Positions 26,938 to 40,115 of a stretch of DNA of 64,000 bases are shown here, piece by piece (within the stretch, counting starts at the first letter, position 1; the number at the start of each line of letters is the position of its first letter). Under the pieces are notes generated by a model. The model was not told where the DNA came from and ran no database searches. It saw only the letters and a program-made list of their open reading frames with translations. Made by a program: the position numbers and the translations under genes. This DNA is from Typhlomys cinereus (lineage: Eukaryota; Chordata; Mammalia; Rodentia; Platacanthomyidae): assembly GCA_023101885.1 (NCBI GenBank), contig JALPQD010000361.1, forward strand, positions 19,057-83,056, read 5' to 3'.

Positions 26938-28101
26938 GAATTTTGTACCTGGGAAGTGGGGTGTTGCTGATAAATCTATGTTTGAAATGTTTGAAGATTT
27001 TGACTTTGTGGATTACCAATACTCTTCTGCAGAGTTTGATGGGTCATTGGGAAAATAATGATGCTGAGAGAGTTACGGATTGTTTGGGCCCAATTTGTGA
27101 TGAGGGGAACAAGGACGTTGGTGAAGTTGAATTTAAAGATGATAGACTGGTTTGCTTGATAGAGGAGAGCTGTGTTGGTGGCCATGAAGCTCTGGATGTG
27201 GAAAGGGCAGGCAGCAGAACAGCTGCTGCTGTTGGAGAAATGAACATCAGTGAAGGGAAACCTAGTGACTTGCACTGGGACGGTGGAAGATGTGAAAACC
27301 ACTGTATGGCAAGTTTGTGGTTTGAAAACCCAGATTCCTTCAGGGGCTGAAAGCCCCAGTTAAAGCTGTTTCTTGCTCTTTGGAAGTTTGGCTGCCTAAA
27401 AGAAGCTTTTCCAGCATCAGAGCACAAAATTAGGGACAACTGTGGCTCGAGTGAACCAAGCTATGTTTCAAACTCTCTTCAGAATCTGGCGGCATCCCCC
27501 AGGTGGTAGCAGTTTTGTTGTATGATTATGAGGTTCATGAAGAGCAGCAAAAACTTGGCACCAAGTGGCAGGTGTAGAGTTCCTGCGAGGAAAGGTGAAG
27601 CTTACAGCTGCAGCAGTGAATCCAAAGTGTTGTTTGAGATGCCAGAACAATGGGATGCATGCTGAGAACAGCTTTGAGTGGAGATTCAGCCTGGTTCAGA
27701 GGAATTCTGCTTCTGCAACTTTGAGCTGCAAACAGGGACTGGGAATGCCCAGAATCTTGGAGCCTCCTTGACTATGTGATGAGCAACAGAAGATGGATGC
27801 TGGAGTAAAGGGTGCAATATTTGATTTGCCACACTTCGATCTTTTTAATGTTTTCTTATCATATCAAGATCCTTCTGTTTTAATGTTTTATTTGTTTTAA
27901 AGTGTTTAACTTATTCTGATTTAATACCTTTTTAAAGTTAAGAAACTTTGAACTTTTAAAATGTTGGAACTGAAGAGAACATTTTACATTTGTTTATGAA
28001 ATATATCCATATTTTAAGATAAATTTAACATCTGTGGGGACAAGGATTGAAGGTTACAATTTAAAAGTGTTGTTTTTGTGTCAAGTTGACAAGGGGTAGA
28101 G
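26938..28101 (+). mobile_element. ERVL/MaLR-like internal region
   Basis: Directly after an LTR end, the sequence reads TTTTGTACCTGGGAAGTGGGG, close to the leader that follows LTRs in MaLR/ERVL elements. The remaining 1.1 kb has no intact open frame (best about 147 codons) and ends where the next LTR starts. I take this as the internal part of a non-autonomous element; the family is inferred. Confidence 0.55.
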
Positions 28102-28515
28102 TGTCATGGTTGGGCACAGGTGTCAACTTGACAGTTGAGGGTTTTGAGTTCTGGGCACATTTGTGGAGAATTAGTGGTTGGATTAAGCTCAGAGCAAACC
28201 TGGAGGAGATTGTCTAGCTGATGGGGAAGGCCCAGCCCATGGTGGGTGGGACTAGGCCCTGAACAGATGAATAAAATACTGAGAGTCAGTTGAGGAAGTT
28301 GTCATTCTTGTGTACACTTGGCCAGATATGTTGGTCTGGCAAGTAAGGATTGTCCCTCTCTCAGCTATTATGTAGAAATGGTGTGGCCAGTTTCCTTGGC
28401 CCTAGTGTTGGTGTGTGCTCTCCTGTCAAGCTGGACAGACTGTAACCAGACTATGAGTAAGAAAATAAACTCCTTGTTCCCTTAAACCATTTGATGGTCA
28501 TTTGTCATCAACCAT
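28102..28515 (+). mobile_element. LTR (TGTCATGG...family), truncated 3' end
   Basis: Starts TGTCATGGTTGGGCACAGG and includes GTGTCAACTTGAC and a polyadenylation signal (AAAATAAAC) near 28463. It lacks the final GGCTGACTGCAACA seen at 30282. The CA-rich array follows directly. Confidence 0.72.
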
Positions 28516-28519
28516 GCTA

Positions 28520-29700
28520 TAAAGACACATGCACGCATATACACAGTATAAATACATATGCACACAATCAGTATAAACACATGCACTCACACAGTATAAA
28601 CTCACATGCACATACACTATAAGCACACATATACACCCACAGTATATGCAGACCCAGTATGAATACACATATACACATAATGAGCATAAATACTCATACA
28701 TGGTACACATAGTATAGACATACATGGTACACACAGTGTAAACACATACATGGTACACAGTGTAAACACATATATGGTACACACAGTGTAAACACATATG
28801 TGTGTACACACAATATGGGCACACAGTATGTACACACAGGATACACACACAGCATGAGCATGTACACGTGTGCACACACAGCATAAACACACATACAAAC
28901 TATAAACACACATACGTGGTACACACAGTATAAATACACACGCACGGTACACACAGTGTAAACACACACATGGTACACACAGTGTGTGCACCCACGCATG
29001 GTATACAAGGCACACGCACACACGCACGGTACACACGGTGTAAACACACACACGGTACACACGGTGCATGCACACACACATGGTACACATGGTGCAAACA
29101 CACACACGGTACACACGGTGCAAACACACAGGCACAGTACATCGGTGTAAATACACACGCACAGTACACACGGGGTACACAGACACATACGGTACACACG
29201 GTGAGCACACGCATGCCTGGTACACATGGTGTAAACACACATACGGTACACACAGTGTGCACACGCATGGTACACACAACGTAAGCACGCATGCACTGTA
29301 CACATAGTGTGCACACGCACGCACGGTACACATGGTGTAAACATACACCCACGGGACACACGGTGTGCACACACACACGGGACACACGCATGGTACACAC
29401 GGGGTACACACACGGTATACACATTGTGCACACATGCACAATACACACAGTGTGCACACATGTGCGGTATACACAGTGTAAACACACACGGTACACACAG
29501 TGTAAAGACATGCACGGTACACACGGTGTGCACACACGCACGATACACACAGTGGGCACACACGCACGGGACACACGGTGTAAACACACACGCACTGTAC
29601 ATCCAGGATGCACACGCACGATACACACAGCGCGCGCACGTACACACAGCGCGCGCACATGCGCGGTACACACAGTCACATGTCACACACAGTGTGCACG
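28520..29700. repeat. CA-rich minisatellite, GGTACACA-type units
   Basis: Long imperfect array of roughly 20-26-bp units such as CACGGTACACACGGTGTAAA, with ACACATGG and GTGCAAAC variants. Cysteine/valine-rich minus-strand open frames to 358 codons and histidine/threonine-rich plus-strand frames are read-throughs of it. Confidence 0.93.
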
Positions 29701-29899
29701 CATCGTCGTGCTTGCTGTCATGATGCTGGAACCCGGTGCGAGGCCTGTGTGGGGCAGATCCCACATGCACAGTGGGCGAGTAGCGTTGGGGCGAAGGAGC
29801 ACACGGTCTCTTCCATGGCTGTCACAGGCCCCTAGGGGCAAGACAGGGACATGGCTACCATCCGCCAGCACGTGGTATTGGATGCAGGATCCAAAGCAT
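29701..29899. other. Short unique spacer
   Basis: Unique sequence between two arrays with no recognised gene. Confidence 0.4.
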
Positions 29900-30090
29900 T
29901 GCAGCGGAAGGCAGTGGGGGCTTTGGAGTCAGGGTGGCAGCATGCAGTGGGGGCTTTGGGTCGAGGTTGAAGCGCACAAGGGAAGCTTTGGAGTTGTATG
30001 CACGCAGTGAAGGCTTGGGGGTCGGGTTGCAGCATATAGTGGGGGCTTTGGGGTCAGGGTTGCAGCACACAGTGGGGGCTTGGGGCTGGG
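29900..30090. repeat. Minisatellite, ~35-bp unit
   Basis: About five imperfect units with the core GCAGTGGGGGCTTTGG and CAGGGTTGCAGCA. Confidence 0.82.
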
Positions 30091-30281
30091 TTCTACACGT
30101 CTGCTTCCCAGCCCTGTGACATCAGCTCAGTCTCCCAGGCTGGGTCACAGCTCAGTGTTCCTGGCTGGGTTTCTTCACAGACAGTGGCAGCCCATGGCCA
30201 ATCAGATGCTTGGCTGGCCGCTCAGTGCGGTTCCGCTTCAGAAGCTGCTTGAGAACAGGAAGAGGACTTGGCAAAGGTGGT

Positions 30282-30689
30282 TGTCAGGGTGAGGCACAAG
30301 TGCCAACTCCACGGTTGAGTTCTCGAGCTCTGGGCACATTAATAGAAAATTGGTAGTTGAGTTCAGCCCAGAGTAAACCTGCAGGAGATTGTCTAGCTGA
30401 TGGGGAAGTCCCAGCCATGGTGGTGGGATCAGGCCCTCGATTAAAATACAGAGAGCTGATAGAGCGAGTCGGCATCCTTGTGTGCACTTTGTCAGACATG
30501 CTGGTATGGCAAGTAAGTATCGTTCTTCTCAGCCATTATGCAGACATGATGCGGCCAGTTCCCTTGACCTTGGTGATGGCACACGCTCTCCTGCCAAGCT
30601 GGGCAAGGAACTGTAACCAATCAAAACCCTTATTCGCTTAAAGCAGTTTTGTCCCAATTTTATCAGCATCTTACAGGCTGACTGCAACA
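30282..30689 (+). mobile_element. Solo LTR of the 28102/54042 family
   Basis: Begins TGTCAGGGTGAGGCACAAG and ends GGCTGACTGCAACA. It aligns along its length with 28102-28515 and the reverse of 54042-54453. No clean target duplication remains. Confidence 0.78.
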
Positions 30690-30849
30690 AGGTCTCCGCC
30701 AGCCACAGTGTTGGATGTGAGGCTCAGCAGGAAAGAGACGACCATCAGCAAGCGTCAGACCCACCCTCGCATGTCCAGGGGGCTCCGTGCGCAGCACAGC
30801 AAGTCACAACGCAGGGTAAAGCTCAGTGGGGTTTTGTTTTTGTTGTTGG

Positions 30850-30990
30850 TTTTTTTTTTTTTTTTTTTTTTTTTGTTAAAACAGCCAGGCTTTGAACTGA
30901 CAGCCACCAGCCACCTGTGCCATGCATTTGGTAGGCGGAGACCCCATCTGTTGCTGCAAAGGATGCCTGGTACAAGAGCTGCTTCGAGAA
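30850..30990 (-). mobile_element. SINE-like retroposon with 25-bp A-tail
   Basis: A run of 25 T at 30850-30874 is the A-tail of a minus-strand insertion. Its body has a B-box-like GTTCAAAGC. The left end is unclear. Confidence 0.55.
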
Positions 30991-31543
30991 ACAGGCACCT
31001 TAGAGACCGCTGTGGTGGCCATTGTGAACCAGGGGTCTTGGAGATGACCATGAAAGAGGAGCCTTGGAGACCACCGCAGGGAACATCGTGAAAAAGGAGC
31101 CGCCACAGCTGTGCTGAGGAAGTCATGTCTCCCACTGGGCATGTCCCAAGATCACATGGGCTCCCTCACAAGATGGAAGGCTCCGGTCTGCTGCATGTCT
31201 CTGGGGTCGTGGACCCCATGGGGAAGACATGTTGCTGATAAAATGTTAACATGGGGCCAGGGGTCCCTAGAGCCGCCTCGCTTGGGAACTGCCAGCACCT
31301 GGGTCAGCAGGAGATGGGGGGGGAGCAGTGTAGTCCACGACCGTGATGCATCGGGCACATGTGGCATCTTTCTGGGTAGGTGAGGAGGATACACACCGCA
31401 GCCTGTGCATGCCTTGAGTAGCCGCATCACCCAGGGCTGAGCAGCAGAGACTCAACTCTGTTTGTAAGGAACTGAGAGCTAAGAGAAGTGTTGTTTCAAA
31501 AGCCATAAGGTTGCGTGCAGTCTCATGCTCCTCTCAGAGCCAG

Positions 31544-31544
<1 letters not shown>
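30991..31544. other. Intergenic, no gene recognised
   Basis: Unique sequence with several short open frames on both strands and no recognisable motif. Confidence 0.4.
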
Positions 31545-31585
<41 letters not shown>

Positions 31586-33125
31586 ACACACACGGACACA
31601 CACGGACACAAACACAGAGACACATGGACATACACACACAGACATAAAGATACACAGAAAGACACATACATGCCACACACACAGACACAGACACACACAC
31701 CACAGAGATACTCTGGCACAGATACACACACAGATACACAGACACACACACACAGATACACAGACACACACACACCACAGATACACAGACACACACACAC
31801 AGATACACAGACACACACACACACACACAGATACACAGACACACACATACCACAGATACACAGACACACACACACCACAGATATACTCTGGCAGAGACAC
31901 ACACACACACAGATACACAGACACACACACACACAGATACACAGACACACACACACCACAGATACACAGACACACACACACACAGATACACAGACACACA
32001 CACCACAGATACACAGACACACACAGATACACAGACACACACACACACAGATACACAGACACACACACACACACAGATACACAGACACACGCACACACAG
32101 ATACACAGACACACACACACCACAGATACACAGACACACACACAGATACACAGACACACACACACCACAGATACACAGACACACACACATAGATACACAG
32201 ATACACACACACACCACAGATACACAGACACACACACACCACAGATACACAGACACACACACACACAGATACACAGACACACACACACCACAGATACACA
32301 GACACACACACACAGATACACAGACACACACACACACCACAGATACACACACACACACACACAGATACACAGACACACACACACACCACAGAGATACTCT
32401 GACACACACACACAAATACACAGACACACACACACAGATACACAGACACACACACACACACAGATACACAGACACACACACACACACAGATACACAGACA
32501 CACACAGATACACAGACACACACACACAGATACACAGACACACACACCACAGATACACAGACACACACACACACAGATACACAGACACACACACACACCA
32601 CAGACACACACACACACACACACAGATACACAGACACACACACACACCACAGATACACACACACACCACAGATACACAGACACACACACACACACACACA
32701 CACACAGATACACAGACACACACACACACCACAGAGATACTCTGACACACACACACAAATACACAGACACACACACACAGATACACAGACACACACACAC
32801 AGATACACAGACACACACACACAGATACACACACACACCACAGATACACAGACACACACACACACACACAGATACACAGACACACACACAGATACACAGA
32901 CACACACACACCACAGATACACAGACACACACACACACAGATACACAGACACACACACACAGATACACAGACACACACACACCACAGATACACAGACACA
33001 CACACACAGATACACACACACACACCACAGAGATACTCTGGCACAGACACACACACACACAGATACACAGACACACACACACACACACCACAGAGATACC
33101 CTGGCACACATACACACACACATGC
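31545..33125. repeat. CA-rich higher-order minisatellite, 1.6 kb
   Basis: Units of about 24-36 bp (ACACAGATACACAGACACAC, some with ACCACAG) sit between variable CA runs. A longer-period marker, GAGATACTCTGGCAC or GACAC, recurs at about 31704, 31874, 32390, 32743, 33031 and 33092, so larger blocks have been duplicated. Open frames of 529-657 codons on the minus strand and 566 on the plus strand are products of this array. Confidence 0.95.
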
Positions 33126-33769
33126 GCCAAGCACAGCAGCAAGTGCAGGCGCTCCCTGCTGCTGATTCACCACTGTGCTGCCATCCTCAGTGGCCACTTG
33201 CCCAGGAATGAGGAAGGAGGAGGGAAGGAGGAAGAAACAGTTGTCACAGGCACACCCAAGCTGCTGTGTGCAAGCCGAGAGGTTGCGTGGCTTATGATGC
33301 ACTGACAGAAAGGCGGAGGATTTAAACACTTCAGGCTGGGGTGCAGCTTTGCTGGGATGCTGGGTGTTTCTGGTGCTGGGTAGAAAGCTGGGTACTGAGT
33401 GCTTGGTGACAGTTGGGGTGGTGTTGGGAGACACCAGGGCTGAGCCCCTCACACACTTGGGGGGGTCTCCTAGCCAAGACTGCTGTGGGGGTAAAGCAGA
33501 CTCAACTCACAGCCAGGATGTCCAAGTCTAGTCACCGTTGTCAACCCCCCCAAACACACGGACAGCTCTGCCCCACATCCGGGAGTCCAGAACACTGTGG
33601 GGGGGGACACGAATTCTATTCGGGGGAGGTGCTCAGTAAACACGAAGAACAAGAATTTCATAAACATATGGAAGCGGGAATGGCAGAGAAGAGCTACATC
33701 CTGTCCTGCAGGTCCTGGACAACAGAGAGGCCCTGGCTCCTCCCATGCCCTCTGGGGGCCAGAGCAACC
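33126..33769. other. Intergenic spacer
   Basis: Unique sequence with no recognised gene; open frames entering from the neighbouring arrays have no independent support. Confidence 0.4.
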
Positions 33770-34665
33770 ACCCACCACCCATATCCTCAGGGGGGACCAG
33801 AGCAACTGTCCACCACCCTTATCTTCAGGGGCCAGAGCAACCACCCACCACCCATATCCTCAGGGGGGACTAGAGCAACTGTCCACCACCCTTATCCTCA
33901 GAACCCAGAGCAACTGTCCACCACCCTTATCCTCAGGGGGGACCAGAGCAACTGTCCACCACCCTTATCCTCAGGGGGGACCAGAGCAACTGTCCACCAC
34001 CCTTATCCTCAGAACCCAGAGCAACCACCCACCACCCATATCCTCAGGGGGGACCAGAGCAACTGTCCACCACCCTTATCCTCAGGGGGGACCAGAGCAA
34101 CTGTCCACCACCCTTATCCTCAGGGGGGACCAGAGCAACTGTCCACCACCTTATCCTCAGGGGGGACCAGAGCAACTGTCCACCACCCTTATCCTCAAGG
34201 GGGACCAGAGCAACTGTCCACCACCCTTATCCTCAAGGGGGACCAGAGCAACTGTCCACCACCCTTATCCTCAGGGGGGACCAGAGCAACTGTCCACCAC
34301 CCTTATCCTCAGGGGGGACCAGAGCAACTGTCCACCACCCTTATCCTCAGGGGGGACCAGAGCAACTGTCCACCACCCTTATCCTCAGGGGGGACCAGAG
34401 CAACTGTCCACCACCCTTATCCTCAGGGGGGACTACAGCAACTGTCCACCACCCTTATCCTCAGAACCCAGAGCAACTGTCCACCACCCTTATCCTCAGG
34501 GGGGACCAGAGCAACTGTCCACCACCCTTATCCTCAGGGGGGACTAGAGCAACTGTCCACCACCCATATCCTCAGGGGGGACCAGAGCAACTGTCCACCA
34601 CCCATATCCTCAGAACCCAGAGCAACCACCCACCACCCATATCCTCAGGGGGGACCAGAGGCAGC
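33770..34665. repeat. 38-bp minisatellite
   Basis: About 24 units of 38 bp with the core GGGACCAGAGCAACTGTCCA and CCACCCTTATCCTCAGG. Variant units replace the G-run with AACCCAG. The variants are interspersed, which suggests conversion-like exchange. A 482-codon open frame crosses it. Confidence 0.95.
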
Positions 34666-35187
34666 CAGGGCTGAAGTGGAGAGGGGTACCTGGGACAAGC
34701 TGGGGTTACAGGATGGCCAAGGTGAGCACAGTCTCTGTCTCAGCAGTGGCTGCTTCCACCTGAGCCTGCTGTCTGGACACCAGTGGCCATGTCACCCACT
34801 GACTCAAGCACCTTTCCTAAGTGTGGGCTTGATACACAAGCCAGGGCAGCTGTCCATGTGACAAGCACATTCACAGGGTTACCACCATCCAGCAGGGAGC
34901 ATGCCTGATCCACCTTACGTGGGAGCATGGACACGGGGTGCGCTGACCCGCCTCATACTGTCACAGGGAATACGCGTTACTCTGATGGTGCAGAGAGAGG
35001 AAGACCACTGACCCGGGTCATGCTGTCCCCAGGGAATCAAGACAGAAGGCACCCTGAGGCTGGGGGCATAGAATAGCACCCAGCTGGAACCCAGGGGAAT
35101 CAGCAAGGACCAAGTAGCTACCCCATGCATGCCCACCCCAGCACGGCAGAGCGTCTCTGGGGCTGTAAGGCAGGTTTACAGCAGCTA
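34666..35187. other. Intergenic, no gene recognised
   Basis: Unique sequence between the 38-bp array and an LTR. No conserved coding segment seen. Confidence 0.4.
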
Positions 35188-35746
35188 TGCTGGGAAGGTG
35201 GTTGAAAGTATTTGAAGGTCATTGAAATGCCCGAAGGACATCCCCCACGGCTGGGATCACACTGAAGGAACACCCTTGACTCCAATCCTTAAGAGATAAG
35301 GATTATCGAGAGGAGCTCTCCACATTCACAAACAACTGGATCTCTAGCCCCACCTAGCCCCAAGATCAACTGGGTTGGGCCTCAATGTGAGTTAAACAGT
35401 GAGAAAAAGCCAGTTTTTCCAGGCTTGCCTAACCGATGGGGAAAAGCCATTTCTCCCTGGTGTATCCAAGTGTATAAATATACCTGACCCTGACAGCACC
35501 TTGGGCACCTGCCCATCATGGCATTCAGAGTCCATTTTTAGCTCCTTGCTGCTCATGGAGTCCATGCCTGGAGTCCACGGGGTCTCTGCAGTGCCACAGC
35601 CCCTCATGTCACTCCACATCTGAAGTCTGGAGGTTCTGTTCTTTCTCTCTAACAAACTCTACCTTAATCTTCCACACGCGTTCTGGTTTCAATCTTTGAC
35701 TCTGAACACAAGAATCTTGCAACATGGGACAGTCATTCCCACAACA
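35188..35746 (+). mobile_element. 5' LTR remnant with primer-binding site
   Basis: Starts TGCTGGGAAGG, has a TATA box (GTATAAATATA) near 35472, and ends CCCACAACA. Two bases later, 35749-35767 resembles a tRNA-Lys-type retroviral primer-binding site (TGGCACCCGGAACAGGGAC), with one substitution and one extra G. This makes it a 5' LTR plus leader rather than a solo LTR. Sisters are at 36543 and 51921. Confidence 0.75.
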
Positions 35747-36542
35747 TCTGGCACCCGGAACAGGGACTCTGTAACATCTGGTGACCCAGAAGGGACATTT
35801 GACCACCAGAGTAAAGACTGTGCTGCAACAATTCTTGTCAGCCTGGGTCTCGCTCAGGTGCCTTGCATCTTGTATGAAAGGTGGGGGGAGCAGTAGGGTG
35901 GGAGGAGTCCAGGTACTGGGAAGGAATGTTGTACCCCAGCCCTGGGCCTCAGCACTAGCTGCAAAGAACATTCTGGTGGCCGTCTCTCTCTCTGTGAGTG
36001 GCTCCCGGGGTGCCCTGGGGGGGCTCACAGCCAAAGTATTGGGGGCTCATATGTGGCACAGGGCTACTGTGCTCCTTCCCTGTGAGATGCGGAGCAACAG
36101 GGTCTCAGTGGAGAGAAAGGCATCGGGTAGGGTGTTAGTCTAGCTTTCTGTTCTCAGCTACAGGACTCCCCCACACTCCCAGGGGGCTCCCCCACTCTCA
36201 GAGGGGCTCCCCCACACTTGGGGGGCTCCCCCACACTCGGGGGGGTTCCCCCACACTCAGGTGTTTCCCCTACACTCTGGGGATTCTCTCCCTTCCCAAG
36301 TCTGGTAATGTTTCCATCTTTCAATTTTGTCTTGAGCAGGTGTCAGCAGACTGGGTGCTGGGGGGGTGGATGTCTAGCAGACAGGGTGCTGGGGGCACGT
36401 GTGGGGTGCAGACATGGAAAACTATAAGAGCCGCAGCCGGCCACACAGTGCTGGCCACTTCTGGGTCAGTGTGAGGAGCAGGGGGCTTCCCAGTGTGCGT
36501 GTGGAGGGTGCTGGGTGGTCTCAGGCAGTTTTAGAGCGGCCA
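35747..36542. other. ERV leader remnant and unique sequence
   Basis: After the primer-binding site the sequence briefly resembles a retroviral leader, then becomes unique. CCCCCACACT-type short repeats lie at 36165-36285. No gag frame is recognisable. Confidence 0.45.
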
Positions 36543-37095
36543 TGTTGGGACAGTCTCTGAAGGTCTTGGAAAGCCATCCCCCACTTGTGGGATCACCCTG
36601 GAGGAGCACCCCCTGCAGCTAGGACTCCAGTCCTCCGCAGAGATGAGGTGGTCGACGTCCCCAGCTCTAGGCTTAGGAAAGGCTGTGAAGATGATTCTCC
36701 ACGGCAGGTGAACCACGTCCAACAAAAGGAACAGCCCACCTCAAGGTGGCCTGAAGACTAACTGGGCTGGGCCCCAAGGTGAACAGACAATGAGATGTAG
36801 AGGACCGAAGGCTCCACTCAGGTTTGCAGAAACTGGAGCTAATTAATGGGAAAAACCACTTTCCCCAGATCTACCTAAGGTTATAACATAGCTGACCCTG
36901 GCACCCATCTTTGGCACCTGCCCCTCATCACCCTGCACTTACTCCATGAGTTCCTTTCCAGCTCCTTGCCCCTCATGGCCCTCCACATCTGGAGTCCGTT
37001 AGTTCTGATGTTTCTCTCCTCCAATGAACTCCACCTTAATCCTCTATGCGTGTTCTGCTTTCAGTCTTTGACTCCCACACACAAGAACCTGCACA
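36543..37095 (+). mobile_element. Solo LTR of the 35188 family
   Basis: Begins TGTTGGGACAG and ends near AACCTGCACA. It shares the internal order of the 35188 element: AAGGTC direct words, AACTGGGCTGGGCC, GCTCCTTGCCCCTCATGG, and CTCCACCTTAATCCTC near the end. Confidence 0.75.
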
Positions 37096-40000
37096 CATAA
37101 AGACCCCAGGAGAGGGACCCCGCAACAGGTCCATTTCCTCTAGCCAAGAGGCCCAGAGTGGCCGGAGCCGGAACACTCCAGATGAGAGGATAGCGGACAC
37201 TCCACTGGAAGACTGAGTCACATGCAGGTCAAAGTGTCCAGAGGGTAAACACCCAGGCTCAGCAGCCCCAGGGGTGTTGTAATAGTTGTTCTAGAAGAGC
37301 CCGTGCCTGGGGCTGGCAGGAGGGGGGATCTATTGATACCCCAAAGACCATAGTGACCCCGTGGAGGTTCCCTGTCCCTTAGCGTGATTCCATGTCCAGT
37401 GAGGGGGATGCCAGCACCATGCTGTTCACCCCATCTTCCCTGCCTGAGGTGGGGGCGGGGATCGCAGCTGCTGGCACAGATCTATGGCCACAGCTCCTCC
37501 CTCCACCCAACCCTGCAACAGAAAGTGTTGACGGATGGATGGCAGCTGCCCAGGGCTTCTGGAAGTGCTTGGAAGCTGCTTTCAGAACGCAGGTGCCAAC
37601 AGGGGAGTCCCGCATGGCCAGCCAGCACAGCCCCCTCTTGCAGGCACCCAAGACCGGCTTCCCTGCCCTCAGCAGGGGCACGGACGGCTCCTGGGCTGGG
37701 GTTTCTGTGGGGCGGGGTGTCTCCTGGGCCCCAGGCTCCCTGGTGTCTGTGTGCGCTGACACGGTTCTCTGAGTCGGACTGGCCCAGCTGGCTGGAAAAG
37801 TCACCCTGGGCCACTCGGAAGGGTTGTGAACCTGCCTCACCAAACAGCCAGCCTGCACTGTCTTGGCGCACCCAACCCCCCTCACACCTCAGAGCTGCGG
37901 GGGTCACGTGGGAGCCTCGCCCTGCTCAGGAAGCCTAAGTATTAGCCGCCTGGGGCCAGGTGAGGACAACTGATGTCAGGGGTAGGCTCGGCCCCAGAGC
38001 GACCCTGTGGGTTCACAGAATAAATATGTGTTGACAGTGAGGGACACCGAGGACAGGTCCCGACTGTCAACATTGCACAAGCATGCCTTGACTGTGGACA
38101 TTGCACAACCATGCTGTGTCTACACTGCAGGAATATGCCGTGTCTACACGGCACAAGCATGCCCTGACTCCACTTATGTCGTCATGCAGGGCCCACGCCC
38201 TGTGGACAGCAGGAGCTGGCCTGGCCGCCGGCGGCAGGCAGGAAGAAGGCTGATCTGCCCGGCTCACCGGTCAGTCTGACCTGGCCGGCTGGTCGAGGTC
38301 AGTGCGATTTACAAACACCTGCTGCGGCTGAGACTCGAGCGAAGACACAGACTGAGGAGCGTCCACCTGGCAGAAGAGGTCAGTGAGCGGACGTCGAAGG
38401 TGTGGGGGTGCTTCTGTGGGCGAGGGGTGGAGGCTGGGAAGCAGGGCAGCCACAAGGAGCCTCGTCCACAGCCTGTAGGGACCTTTCAGTCCTGCTGTGA
38501 GGACTTCTGGGGACAGGGGACCGTCCAGGGCACTGGTGTGCTGCTTTCACCCTGTGGGCAATGCAGGGGCTTTGGCTGGGTGTGCCCGACCTCTGCGCGC
38601 TGGCTGCCTTCCCTTGGCCAGCTATCCCCCATGAACCCCGGCTCTGCCTCGACCTCCCCCTTCGTTCTGGCTCTGGGCACCGGTCACTGAGTCCTGCCTC
38701 ACAGGCATGTTCGAGGCCTGCACAGTGATGTCATTAACATGCCGATCTCTGCTCTTGACCCTGGCTAGCTGTTCTTGCGTTCCCAGGAGGAGCACATCTC
38801 CTGCGGCTGAGGGGTCTTGAGGCCAAAGGACACTGGTCTCTTGGGAAATACAGGACTGTCTCTTGGCCTTGTGGGAGCGACTGTGGAGATACTGGCAGGG
38901 GGAGATGTGGAGATGTCGCATGGGGCCTGTGGCTCAGACCTGTGTCACTCACAGCCGAGGCACAGAGGGGCTTCGTCATGGGAGGCTGGTGCCTCTGGGC
39001 AGGGGTTCACCGTGGCTTGTATCCTTTCAGCATGACCTGGCCGGCACCCAGGAAGTAGACTGGCAGTGTCGCTGGGGATGGGCCGTCTGGGCTGTGCTGG
39101 ACCATGGGACTTTTGGGGTTGGGGTGCAGGCAGCAAGCTGAACACACTGGCGCCCTCACTTTCCCAGCCCGGTGGCTCCCTGTCTCTCTTCTTCTCCCAG
39201 AAGGCTGGGTTCCTTGGAGGTCCCTGGGGTCCCAGAGAGCCAGGATCTTTCACAAGACAGAGGTCCCTGCTCAAACCCACCCACATGCACTGATTCAGGT
39301 TCCTCTCATGGGGCGTGTGCCCCCCCCCCGTGTGCCTCACTGTATCACTCAGGCGACTTGAGGGGGGTTTGCAGCTGCTCCTCCATGGGCCAGAATGCCT
39401 CTCAGGACACTTGCTGCATCGGGGGGGGGGGGTCCCTGTAAGGGCCTGTCCTGGGAGCATGTGCAGAACATGGAGTAAGTACTCCTGGCCACAGGAGACC
39501 CCACAGGCCCCTCGGGGACATTTACAGAAGTCCAGTTGTGAGCATGGGGCCGCCTTGGGTTGTTGTAAGACTTTGCAGTGCTAAGCGAGGAGCATCCCTG
39601 CTCCCAGGCCTGGGAATCCCCACAGCACCTGCTCTCACTTGCATGACTGACCGAAGTGTTTCCTGTGGCCGGATGGCGACCCCAAGACTTACCTCACAGG
39701 ATCAGCGATATGGAGTCCTGAGGCCACAGCCCCTTACAGTACTGTCGGGAGCAAGGCAGTGAGCTGCGGGTGCAAATCAGCTGGGCATACCACCCTGGGA
39801 CTGGCAAGTCTGGGGCGGCCTACGGCCTAGGGTCTGGGGGTTCAGGGTAAGTCAGGAGAGTGGGGGCATCATCCTGCTCTCCTGCAGTCACAACACTGCA
39901 CAAGCAATGCCACGAGGGGGTCCGAGGGGCGGGACGGGGTGGGGTGGACTGTTGCAGGTGGGGCGATGCTCACCCGTGTGGTGTGTGCTGGCAGCTGGGG

Positions 40001-40115
40001 GAGGCACAGGTGCCGTTTACCTAACTGTCCTGTTGTCAGACTCCAGTTGTCACTCAGACGCACAAAAGTCTGGTTCACAGGAGTAAAAGGGTTGAGACAC
40101 AGTGTGGTCCTGTGG
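37096..40115. other. Intergenic, no gene recognised
   Basis: Three kilobases of mostly unique GC-rich sequence. Many overlapping open frames (to about 184 codons) occur on both strands, as expected in GC-rich DNA, but none has conserved motifs or convincing exons. A small repeat with TTGACTGTGGACATTGCACA words lies at 38065-38165. Confidence 0.4.

Noticed and set aside
28617..29770. Cys/Val-rich minus-strand open frames of 259-358 codons
   Set aside because: They cover the GGTACACA-type CA-rich array in all three frames and have no domain outside it.
31479..33452. 657-codon minus-strand and 566-codon plus-strand open frames
   Set aside because: They are translations of the CA-rich array (Cys/Val and His/Thr repeats); several frames are open at once, so openness carries no coding information.
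33413..34861. 482-codon plus-strand open frame
   Set aside because: It consists of the 38-bp minisatellite; a parallel 316-codon frame in another phase is equally open.
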